Positions 7,709 through 13,520 of a stretch of 18,322 bases of DNA are shown piece by piece. Every line of letters begins with the position of its first letter. Position 1 is the stretch's first letter. The notes beneath the pieces are model-generated. The model made no database searches, was not told where the DNA came from, and saw only the letters and a list, made by a program, of their open reading frames with translations. This DNA comes from Flavobacteriaceae bacterium (GTDB lineage: Bacteria; Bacteroidota; Bacteroidia; Flavobacteriales; Flavobacteriaceae), in the NCBI GenBank assembly GCA_947443815.1, contig CANEXR010000026.1:1-18322 (forward strand), in the 5' to 3' direction. A program made the position numbers and the translations under genes.

Positions 7709-7787
7709 CCTAGCCCCGATAGTAGCGGCATCCTTTTTCTGGCTTCTTTAGCCAGGAAAAGATATAGCGGATAGCGGGATTAGCTCC
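7709..7787 (+). ncRNA. 79-nt structured repeat element, copy A (candidate Flavo-1-like RNA)
   Basis: The element begins CCTAGCC and ends AGCTCC. A copy of the same length and about 88 percent matching bases lies at 13521-13599 on the other strand. The inner hairpin pairs CTTTTTCTGGCT (7733-7744) with AGCCAGGAAAAG (7750-7761). An outer stem pairs CCCG (7715-7718) with CGGG (7775-7778). Between them lie two strictly shared strands, ATAGTAGCGGCATC and ATATAGCGGATAG, typical of a conserved internal loop. In copy B the pair 7717-7776 is U-A instead of C-G, a compensated change. The element ends 13 bases before the purU start codon, so it may be a leader. From memory it resembles the Flavo-1 RNA motif of flavobacteria; I could not check this. 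No intrinsic terminator follows. The rest of the 7443-7708 gap holds a 12-bp AT palindrome (7580-7591) and no gene I can support. Confidence 0.7.
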
Positions 7788-7800
7788 TTAATAAAATAAT

Positions 7801-8655
7801 ATGCAGAAAATTACAATTCTTATACATTGTGCAGATCAGAAAGCAATTATAGCTTCTGTGACTAATTATATTGCTTCGATTGAAGGAAATATCATTTACT
7901 TAGACCAGCATGTGGATGCTGATGAAAATGTGTTTTTTATGCGTTTGGAATGTGAATTGAGCGCCGAAAAATGGGATTTAGCAACGATTAAAAACGATTT
8001 CAAGATTAATCTAGCGACACCATTTAATATGTCATGGGAAATTTATCCGCAGGATCAAAAACCCAAAATGGCTTTATTTATTTCGAAATACGACCATTGT
8101 TTGTATGATATTTTGGGGCGGTATAGTGCTGGCGAATTACCTTTAGAAATCCCTTTGATAATAAGCAATCACGAGGATTTGAAACCTGTTGCGGAACGTT
8201 TTAATATTCCGTTTCATCATGTGCCTTTTACTAAGGAAATTAAAGCAGAAGGGGAGCAACAACAGATTGATTTGCTGCAACAATATGGGGTAGATTTTAT
8301 TGTTTTGGCGCGGTATATGCAAATTATCACACCTAATTTGATTGCGCTTTACAGAAACAATATCATCAATATTCACCACTCCTTTTTACCCGCATTTCCG
8401 GGCGCAAAACCCTATCATTCGGCTTTTAAAAGAGGTGTAAAAATCATTGGTGCAACGAGTCATTATGTTACGGAGGGGTTGGATGAAGGGCCGATTATTG
8501 AACAAGATATTTCGCGGGTTTCCCACAGTCACTCTATAGATGATTTTATTATGAAAGGTCGGGATTTAGAACGTATGGTTTTGGCTAGAGCAATTAAGCT
8601 ACATGCAGAGCGTAAAACGATGGTTTACAATAACAAAACGGTTGTTTTTTCTTAG
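7801..8655 (+). CDS. purU: Formyltetrahydrofolate deformylase
   Basis: This 284-residue cytoplasmic enzyme hydrolyses 10-formyltetrahydrofolate to formate and tetrahydrofolate, balancing one-carbon pools and, in some bacteria, feeding formate to purine synthesis. It has an N-terminal ACT regulatory domain (about 3-80, ILIHCADQKAIIASVTNYI) followed by a formyltransferase-fold catalytic domain. The catalytic triad shared with GART is visible: N190 and H192 in INIHHSFLPAFPGAKPY, and D228 in TEGLDEGPIIEQD. The spacings of 2 and 36 residues equal those in GART (N106, H108, D144). The length is normal for the family. The start at 7801 follows directly after the 79-nt element, with no clear ribosome binding site. 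A strong terminator follows, so it is a one-gene unit. Confidence 0.95.
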   Translation: MQKITILIHCADQKAIIASVTNYIASIEGNIIYLDQHVDADENVFFMRLECELSAEKWDLATIKNDFKINLATPFNMSWEIYPQDQKPKMALFISKYDHCLYDILGRYSAGELPLEIPLIISNHEDLKPVAERFNIPFHHVPFTKEIKAEGEQQQIDLLQQYGVDFIVLARYMQIITPNLIALYRNNIINIHHSFLPAFPGAKPYHSAFKRGVKIIGATSHYVTEGLDEGPIIEQDISRVSHSHSIDDFIMKGRDLERMVLARAIKLHAERKTMVYNNKTVVFS

Positions 8656-8680
8656 AAAATGATTTCAATTTATAGATTAT

Positions 8681-8715
8681 AAAAAAAGCTCACTTTGAAT
8701 AGTGAGCTTTTTTTT
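8681..8715. terminator. Intrinsic terminator after purU, two-way in form
   Basis: The perfect stem AAAAAAAGCTCACT (8681-8694) against AGTGAGCTTTTTTT (8701-8714) has a six-base loop and a T tract on the plus strand. The A run on the left arm gives a U tract on the minus strand as well. It starts 25 bases after the purU stop. The minus-strand small frame ending at 8714 stops right at its edge. Confidence 0.9.
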
Positions 8716-8857
8716 ACACTAAAATCTTATAATGAAAATGGCATTCATAATCCTTTTTAAAGTGCTTCAAAAGGTCCATCTGATACTCTAGCAACTTTGG
8801 ATTTGATTTGATACTGTTCAAATTTAATTGTTTTATATTTTTATAAAAACTTGTCAA
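8714..8857 (-). pseudogene. Possible C-terminal gene remnant or small protein (47 residues)
   Basis: On the minus strand a frame is open from a stop at 8858-8860 to the TAA at 8714-8716. Its composition is protein-like, including PKLLEYQMDLLKHFKKDYE and ending CHFHYKILV. The only possible start at the full length is a TTG at 8855-8857; the first ATG is at codon 27. The stop sits exactly at the edge of the two-way purU terminator, the arrangement expected of a gene convergent with purU. I therefore think it may be the surviving tail of a lost gene, or an intact small protein. A 48-codon open stretch can also arise by chance in AT-rich DNA. I do not recognise the family. Confidence 0.3.
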
Positions 8858-9023
8858 TTAGCTAAAAAAAGAATTTGAAAAAAGAACCTAAACTGTTTAT
8901 TTATAAATACTTAAACCTATTAAAAATATTTCGGAGAGTGGATTAAATTAAGAAATAAAAAACTTAACGTATTGACAACAAAGTAATAACAAAACCTTAA
9001 CAGCAAAAAATCCTAATAAGTTT

Positions 9024-9112
9024 CATCTTTGCATAGTAATAAACTGGTTATTTATTATTTTGGTTTTGGTTAGTTAAAAAAATGCTGCTGTCTACGGATA
9101 GCAGCATTTTTT
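9024..9112 (+). ncRNA. Possible short transcript ending in a UACG-loop terminator
   Basis: CATCTTTG at 9024-9031 is one mismatch from the TAnnTTTG promoter box, and a strong hairpin with a T tract lies 50 bases further on (9083-9112). On the plus strand the hairpin loop is C(UACG)G, a member of the very stable UNCG tetraloop class, while no plus-strand gene ends nearby. A transcript of about 75 bases, with a GGTTTTGGTTAG stretch, would result. No -33 TTG is seen. The rest of 8858-9023 shows no feature I can support. Confidence 0.25.
9076..9112 (-). terminator. Terminator of the alpha/beta hydrolase gene (two-way in form)
   Basis: TGCTGCTGTC (9083-9092) pairs with GATAGCAGCA (9097-9106), including one G-U pair, around a four-base loop. 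A/T runs on both sides give a U tract on either strand. The hydrolase stop codon (9111-9113) overlaps the foot of the stem. Confidence 0.85.
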
Positions 9113-9896
9113 ATTGTGCGGTATTCAAAAAAGAAAGAACTGCATTATTGAATACTAGGGGTTGCTCGACATTTACAACATGACCACAGTTTTCAATCAC
9201 AAACAGTTTTGAGGATTTATAATGACTTTCTACTACTTTTCGAACTGAAGGCAAAAACATATAATCTTCCTCGCCCATGACATAAAGCGTTGGTATGCTT
9301 AATTCCACTTGGCGGAACCATTTCAGCACGGGGTTAATTTCGGCTGTTAGTTTGAACCATTTGATAAATTCTTTTTGATATAATTTTTTAGCTTCATTTA
9401 TAAAAAGCAAACGAGATTGTTTGTGACTTTTTTTGGGCATGATTACAAAGGCAAAAAACTTGTATAAAACCAAATATGGCAATACATATTTAAACATATT
9501 CCCTAATTTCATAAGGACTTGAGAGCGGAAATTCATTTTTAGGATGGCTCCTCCAAGAATCATACTTTGCACTCTATCAGGATACATTTCGGCCAGTTGT
9601 CTAATAAGAATTGTTCCTAAAGAAATCCCAACAAAATGTGATTTTTCAATTTTAAGATACTCTAAGACCTCCAAAATATCATTGGCCAAAGCCGAAAAAG
9701 TATATTTTTGTTTCAAAGCTGTTTTTAAAGTAGGCTTCGAATCACCATGACCACGCAAATCCAATAACAAAACATTATATTGCTTCTGAAAATCCCGTAT
9801 TTGCTTAAACCATATAGAAGAACTTCCACCAGCACCATGGACAAAAGTTACCCATTGGGTGCTGTTTTCATTCTTATAAATAGAATAGTTAATCAT
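9111..9896 (-). CDS. Alpha/beta-fold hydrolase
   Basis: This 261-residue enzyme of the alpha/beta hydrolase superfamily has no signal peptide, so it is probably cytoplasmic. The oxyanion strand HGAGG is at 20-24. The DLRGHGDS motif is at 46-53. The nucleophile elbow is G90-I-S92-L-G94. The acid is probably D211 (GEEDYMF), and the catalytic histidine is H239 (NCGHVVNVEQP). The central lid (about 120-190) is rich in hydrophobic and basic residues. The pattern fits small ester, lactone or C-C bond hydrolases of the BioH/MhpC/PcaD type, but the substrate cannot be told from sequence. It is a single-gene unit between intergenic DNA and the divergent small gene at 9998. The ATG at 9894-9896 directly follows an AGGAG run, which is too close to act as a standard ribosome binding site. 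Confidence 0.9.
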   Translation of the reverse strand: MINYSIYKNENSTQWVTFVHGAGGSSSIWFKQIRDFQKQYNVLLLDLRGHGDSKPTLKTALKQKYTFSALANDILEVLEYLKIEKSHFVGISLGTILIRQLAEMYPDRVQSMILGGAILKMNFRSQVLMKLGNMFKYVLPYLVLYKFFAFVIMPKKSHKQSRLLFINEAKKLYQKEFIKWFKLTAEINPVLKWFRQVELSIPTLYVMGEEDYMFLPSVRKVVESHYKSSKLFVIENCGHVVNVEQPLVFNNAVLSFLNTAQ

Positions 9897-9974
9897 GCTC
9901 CTTTTTTTTGTAAAAATAGAATTTTAATTTTAAATCTTAACATTAAAAAGCGAGGATTTAAGGATTCTAAAATG

Positions 9975-9982
9975 TAAATTTG
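9975..9982 (+). promoter_or_regulatory. -7 promoter box of the 50-residue small gene
   Basis: TAAATTTG is a full match to TAnnTTTG, followed by GC as is common in flavobacteria. It ends 15 bases before the ATG at 9998, implying a very short leader. No TTG is visible at the -33 position. Confidence 0.5.
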
Positions 9983-9997
9983 CACAAAATTACACCC

Positions 9998-10150
9998 ATG
10001 CAAGGATTATTGAAAGAGAAAAGTGAAATAGAAAAATTGCAAAGAGAATTTAAAATTCTTTCCGAACAGATTTCAAAAATTGACAAAACTACTACTGTCA
10101 ATTCACTTATTGAAGTGGAAGAATTGGTATTAGAGGAGTGCGAAGCCTAG
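9998..10150 (+). CDS. Small coiled-coil protein, Lacal_2735-like
   Basis: A 50-residue frame starts at the ATG at 9998 (MQGLLKEKSEIEKLQREF) just downstream of a perfect -7 promoter box. It is highly charged and probably helical, with heptad-like spacing over residues 6-30, then TTTVNSLIEVEELVLEECEA. The KEKSEIEKLQ start resembles the small flavobacterial Lacal_2735 family as I remember it; function unknown. No signal peptide or membrane segment is present, so it is probably cytoplasmic. Its end overlaps the end of the convergent BtuF-like gene by 21 bases, an arrangement that argues that both stop codons are used. It lies below common length cut-offs and could be missed by gene callers. Confidence 0.7.
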   Translation: MQGLLKEKSEIEKLQREFKILSEQISKIDKTTTVNSLIEVEELVLEECEA

Positions 10151-10939
10151 TTTTTGGTGCATTTTTTTGAAATACTCAAATGCCTTCAATAATCGGCTTC
10201 CATGCCAAGAAAACATTTCGCCATCCACAAGAATAGTTTTGGTCTGATGGGCAAAATTACTCATTTCAAAAGCATCTTCCTCTTGGAATGGAAAAGGTTC
10301 AGATGACAATAAAATCAAATCAGGATTAGCTTCTAATTGCATCCTATCCAATTGAATTTCGGGATAACGCTCTTTGTGGGCATAAGCATTCTGGAAATGG
10401 TTGAGTTGCAGCATTTCATCAATATAAGTTCCTGCTCCAGCAATCATATAAGGTTTTTTCCAAATGAAATACACCACTTTTTGGGTCGGAATTTCGTTTA
10501 TAAATTGCTTAAAATCGTTATGGGCATAAGCCAATTTATCATTCCATTTTTGTGCTTCAGTTCTGCAATTGAATAGCTGTCCAAAATCCGCAATCATTTT
10601 AAAATTGTCTTCAATGGTACAAATATCCGTTACCCAAACGGGACAAATCTGCTGTAATTCTGATACCATTTCTAATGTATTTTCTTCTTTATTGCAAATG
10701 ATGATATCGGGTTGTAGCAATCTGATTTTCTCAAAATGCACTTTCTTGGTTCCACCTACAATTTTCTTGGTAGCTTTGAGATGATAGGGATGAACACAGA
10801 ATTTAGTAATCCCAACTATTCGGTCTTCCAAACCTAAATCATACAGCAATTCCGTTTGAGAAGGAACAAGTGAAATGATGCGTTTTGGTGACGTTTCGAA
10901 AGAATGGGAAGTCCTGAGTTGATCAGTTAGAGTTTTCAT
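10130..10939 (-). CDS. BtuF/TroA-like metal- or cobalamin-binding protein without signal peptide
   Basis: The 269-residue protein has the helical-backbone metal receptor fold used by vitamin B12 and iron-siderophore ABC transporters. Visible landmarks are RIISLVPSQTELLYDLGL (20-37), VGGTKKV (61-67), LLQPDIIICNKEEN (74-87), VVYFIWKKPYMIAG (155-168) and NPDLILLSSEPFPF (205-218). No signal peptide or lipobox precedes the domain, which is odd for a periplasmic receptor and suggests a cytoplasmic role or a different export route. The frame continues upstream to a TTG at 10972, but those 11 residues add no signal sequence; the ATG at 10937-10939 fits better. It lies 52 bases downstream of pyrF on the same strand, so it is probably the last gene of the prfA-pyrF unit. 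No ABC permease or ATPase gene is in the window. Confidence 0.85.
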   Translation of the reverse strand: MKTLTDQLRTSHSFETSPKRIISLVPSQTELLYDLGLEDRIVGITKFCVHPYHLKATKKIVGGTKKVHFEKIRLLQPDIIICNKEENTLEMVSELQQICPVWVTDICTIEDNFKMIADFGQLFNCRTEAQKWNDKLAYAHNDFKQFINEIPTQKVVYFIWKKPYMIAGAGTYIDEMLQLNHFQNAYAHKERYPEIQLDRMQLEANPDLILLSSEPFPFQEEDAFEMSNFAHQTKTILVDGEMFSWHGSRLLKAFEYFKKMHQKLGFALL

Positions 10940-10991
10940 GTTTTTTTTAAGTTTAAAAGGTCTAACGTTCAAAGTGGAGCAACTTTAAACC

Positions 10992-11822
10992 TTAAACTTT
11001 TTCAAACTTCAAACTAACAATTGCCGCCATTTCCTGTTGCATTTTCAAAGCTTCTTCTCTAGCTTTTTCTACAAAATCAGTTCCGTTTGAAGCGTAAATA
11101 ATAGCTCTCGAAGAATTAATAAGCAATCCTATAGTGTCATTCATACCGTATTTACAAACTTCAGAAAGGCTTCCACCTTGCGCGCCAACTCCTGGAACTA
11201 GCAAGAAACTATCGGGAACAATTTTGCGAATTTCAGTAAAATATTCGGCTTTAGTAGCACCAACAACATACATTAAATTTGCGCTGTTTTTCCACGTTTT
11301 AGAGGTTTCCAAAACCTGTTTGTACAATTCTTTTCCATCCACCAATAAGGTCTGAAAATCAAACGCTCCTTCATTAGAAGTCAAAGCCAACATAATAGTA
11401 TGCTTATTCTCGAAAGCTAAAAAAGGTTCTACCGAATCTTTCCCCATATAAGGCGCCACGGTCACACTATCAAAATTCAAATCTTCAAAAAAAGCTTTGG
11501 CATACATCGAAGACGTATTTCCAATATCACCGCGTTTAGCATCGGCAATTGTAAAAATTTCAGGATGGTTTTCGTTAATATAATTGATTGTTTTTTGCAA
11601 AGCCAACCAACCTTTAATACCATACGCTTCAAAAAATGCAATATTAGGTTTATAAGCCACTGCAACATCATGAGTTGCCTCTATTATCGCCTTATTGAAT
11701 TCGAAAATAGGATCCTCCAGTACTAATAAATGAGGTGGGATTTTTGTTAAATCAACGTCTAATCCTACGCATAGGAATGATTTCTTGATTTTGATTTGGT
11801 CTATAAGTTGTTGTGTAGTCAT
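10992..11822 (-). CDS. pyrF: Orotidine 5'-phosphate decarboxylase (long, type 2 form)
   Basis: The 276-residue cytoplasmic enzyme converts OMP to UMP, the last step of pyrimidine synthesis. The substrate strand FLCVGLDVD is at 16-24 and KPN at 58-60. The catalytic block is DAKRGDIGNTSSMYAKAFF (94-112), with D94, K96 and D99. The phosphate-gripping loop VPGVGAQGG is at 209-217, with R239 near the end. The length of about 275 and the GNTSS pattern are those of the longer type 2 branch common in Bacteroidota and mycobacteria. The start at 11820-11822 is immediately preceded, in reading direction, by the 11-bp inverted repeat and the 14-bp tandem array, so its translation-initiation region is made of repeat sequence. 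It is co-directional with prfA and probably co-transcribed with it. Confidence 0.95.
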   Translation of the reverse strand: MTTQQLIDQIKIKKSFLCVGLDVDLTKIPPHLLVLEDPIFEFNKAIIEATHDVAVAYKPNIAFFEAYGIKGWLALQKTINYINENHPEIFTIADAKRGDIGNTSSMYAKAFFEDLNFDSVTVAPYMGKDSVEPFLAFENKHTIMLALTSNEGAFDFQTLLVDGKELYKQVLETSKTWKNSANLMYVVGATKAEYFTEIRKIVPDSFLLVPGVGAQGGSLSEVCKYGMNDTIGLLINSSRAIIYASNGTDFVEKAREEALKMQQEMAAIVSLKFEKV

Positions 11823-11829
11823 TATTTTG

Positions 11830-11870
11830 GGTGTTGGGTTCTAGGTGTTGGGTTCTAGGTATTGGGTTTA
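11830..11870. repeat. Tandem 14-bp repeat, about three units
   Basis: GGTGTTGGGTTCTA occurs at 11830-11843 and again, identical, at 11844-11857. A degenerate unit, GGTATTGGGTTTA, follows at 11858-11870. The array overlaps the inner part of the left inverted repeat and runs into the stop codon of the four-helix-bundle gene (11868-11870). The unit number may vary between strains. Confidence 0.85.
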
Positions 11871-12227
11871 AACCTTGGAATCAACATATTTTTTTAACGA
11901 TTGAATTCTTTTTTGTATCGCATTCAATTCAAAAATAATTTCTGAATACAAATTCTCATCGATAAATCCCACTTCTTTTGCTATTTCAATTTGAGTTTCT
12001 AATTCAAAAGAAGAACCTAAACTTATTTGCAAAAAACGTGAAAAATCTTTTTGAGAACTTCTGGAACATCCTTCAGCTATATTAGAAGGTATTGAAACGG
12101 AACATCTATTGATTTGAGATACTAAACCAAATTTTTCCTCATTTGGAAATTTTCCAGTAATTAAATAAATCTTCTTAACTAATATAATCGAAAATTTCCA
12201 AACCTCTAAATCCCTAAAGTTTCTCAT
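11868..12227 (-). CDS. Four-helix-bundle protein of the S23 / Avd-like family
   Basis: The 119-residue protein carries the family signature from its start: FRDLEVWK (4-11), FPNEEKFGLVSQINRCSVS (27-45), SIPSNIAEGCSR (45-56) and the helix SSFELETQIEIAKEVGFI (72-89). The family includes the proteins encoded by intervening sequences in 23S rRNA genes and the Avd accessory protein of diversity-generating retroelements, which forms a pentamer and binds nucleic acid. The role of stand-alone copies like this one is unknown. The frame extends to a GTG at 12254, but that codon lies in the flanking inverted repeat, and the family begins at MRNFRDLEVW, so I chose the ATG at 12225-12227. No reverse transcriptase or rRNA gene is nearby. 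It sits between prfA and pyrF inside an inverted-repeat bracket. Confidence 0.9.
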   Translation of the reverse strand: MRNFRDLEVWKFSIILVKKIYLITGKFPNEEKFGLVSQINRCSVSIPSNIAEGCSRSSQKDFSRFLQISLGSSFELETQIEIAKEVGFIDENLYSEIIFELNAIQKRIQSLKKYVDSKV

Positions 12228-12265
12228 ATTTTTTAGTTTGATAAAATCTAACACCCAAAACCCAT

Positions 12266-13342
12266 TTAAAATACCTCGCTTGCTTCTTTCAGTTTCTCCA
12301 TATTATTAACTAAGGCTAACTCGTCAACAATTTTCTGGATATCGCCATTCATGATATTTCCTAAATCGTATAAGGTCAAACCTACTCGGTGATCTGTTAC
12401 ACGACCTTGTGCATAATTGTAAGTACGAATTTTGGCAGAACGGTCACCTGAACTCACTTGGGATGTCCGTTTTGATGCATCTTCGGCTTGTTTTTTGGCT
12501 AATTCCTGTTCGTATAAACGAGAACGCAAAACGCCCAAGGCTTTATCTTTATTTTTATGTTGTGATTTTTGATCCTGACATTGCGCCACTAATCCAGTAG
12601 GAATGTGAGTCAAACGAACGGCTGATTTGGTAGTATTCACCGATTGTCCACCAGGTCCTGACGAACAAAAGAAATCCACACGGACATCGTTCATATCAAT
12701 TTGAACATCAAATTCTTCGGCCTCAGGAAGCACCATAACTGTCGCTGCCGAGGTATGAACACGTCCTTGTGTTTCCGTTTGTGGAACTCGTTGCACACGG
12801 TGAACACCCGCTTCAAACTTCAAAGTTCCATAAACATCTTCGCCTGTAACTTCAAAAATCACCTCTTTAAAACCACCCGAAGTTCCTTCATTCATATCCA
12901 CAACCGAAGTTCTCCAACCGTGGTTTTCACAATATTTGGTGTACATACGAAACAAATCCCCTGCAAAAATACTCGCTTCATCCCCACCCGTTCCGGCGCG
13001 AATCTCGACCATAACATTTTTGGCATCTTCGGGATCTTTGGGAATCAACATAAATTTGATTTCTTCCTCCAATTCTGGCAATCGTTCTTTGGCTTCATCC
13101 AATTGCATTTTGGCCATTTCGGTCATATCTGCATCTGAATTATCCGAAATTATTTCATTAGCTTCGTCAATATTTGCCATCAAAAGCACATATTCATCGC
13201 GTTTTTCGGCCAAAGCTTTTAAATTCTTATACTCTTGATTCAATTGCACATAACGCTTCTGATCCGCAATCACATCGGGTTGAATAATCAAATCCGAAAT
13301 CTCATCGAAACGTTGTTTTACTATTTGAAGTCTATCTAACAT
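12266..13342 (-). CDS. prfA: Peptide chain release factor 1
   Basis: The 358-residue cytoplasmic factor ends translation at UAA and UAG by entering the ribosomal A site. The catalytic GGQ is at 231-233 (SSGPGGQSVNTTKSAVR), whose glutamine is usually methylated by PrmC. The stop-codon-reading PxT motif is PQT at 187-189 (VQRVPQTETQGRVHTSAATV); release factor 2 would have SPF here. The N-terminal helical domain (1-100) is acidic. The length is normal. The start at 13340-13342 follows a textbook promoter (13367-13397) with a leader of about 20 bases. It heads a same-strand series with the four-helix-bundle gene, pyrF and the BtuF-like gene. Confidence 0.97.
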   Translation of the reverse strand: MLDRLQIVKQRFDEISDLIIQPDVIADQKRYVQLNQEYKNLKALAEKRDEYVLLMANIDEANEIISDNSDADMTEMAKMQLDEAKERLPELEEEIKFMLIPKDPEDAKNVMVEIRAGTGGDEASIFAGDLFRMYTKYCENHGWRTSVVDMNEGTSGGFKEVIFEVTGEDVYGTLKFEAGVHRVQRVPQTETQGRVHTSAATVMVLPEAEEFDVQIDMNDVRVDFFCSSGPGGQSVNTTKSAVRLTHIPTGLVAQCQDQKSQHKNKDKALGVLRSRLYEQELAKKQAEDASKRTSQVSSGDRSAKIRTYNYAQGRVTDHRVGLTLYDLGNIMNGDIQKIVDELALVNNMEKLKEASEVF

Positions 13343-13366
13343 ATTCTTGTTCCTTTATTTGGAGTG

Positions 13367-13397
13367 CAAATTTACGAAAAAAGTATTCAGTTTGCAA
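13367..13397 (-). promoter_or_regulatory. Promoter of prfA (TTG - 20 bases - TAAATTTG)
   Basis: On the minus strand TTG (13395-13397) and TAAATTTG (13367-13374) are separated by 20 bases, a full match to the Bacteroidota promoter pattern. It lies between the 79-nt element at 13521 and prfA, so prfA does not need transcription through that element. Confidence 0.75.
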
Positions 13398-13476
13398 GGT
13401 TCGTTTTTTGCTATTACTTATCAATTAAAAACTTTTCAAACACAAAGCCAACATGAACACGAACAGTACTTGGATA

Positions 13477-13499
13477 GCAACTTTAAACGGTAAACTTTT
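13477..13499 (+). repeat. 23-base repeat partner of 10979-11001
   Basis: GCAACTTTAAAC, two variable bases, then TAAACTTTT occurs here and in the same orientation at 10979-11001, at the end of pyrF. Only two of 23 bases differ. The sequence is simple, so the match may be chance. Confidence 0.4.
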
Positions 13500-13520
13500 A
13501 AACAATTAAACACTTTTTTA

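Larger units (their letters stand above)
11825..12260 (-). mobile_element. Inverted-repeat-bracketed unit carrying the four-helix-bundle gene
   Basis: TTTTGGGTGTT at 11825-11835 is mirrored perfectly by AACACCCAAAA at 12250-12260. The only gene between them is the four-helix-bundle gene. The bracket fills nearly all the space between the pyrF start codon (2 bases away) and the prfA stop codon (5 bases away). Related genes are multi-copy in many Bacteroidota genomes and are often seen next to short GGGTT-like repeats. I infer an inserted unit, but no target-site duplication is visible and no transposase is encoded. Confidence 0.4.

Noticed and set aside
11868..12227. A diversity-generating retroelement, suggested by the Avd-like protein
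   Set aside because: No reverse transcriptase and no template/variable repeat pair could be found in the window.
12228..12254. Longer start of the four-helix-bundle gene at the GTG at 12254
   Set aside because: The GTG lies within the flanking inverted repeat, and the family begins at MRNFRDLEVW.
12701..13238. Plus-strand frames of 145 and 100 residues opposite prfA
   Set aside because: They are antisense to a conserved release factor gene, with serine-, phenylalanine- and histidine-rich composition typical of reverse-complement reading.
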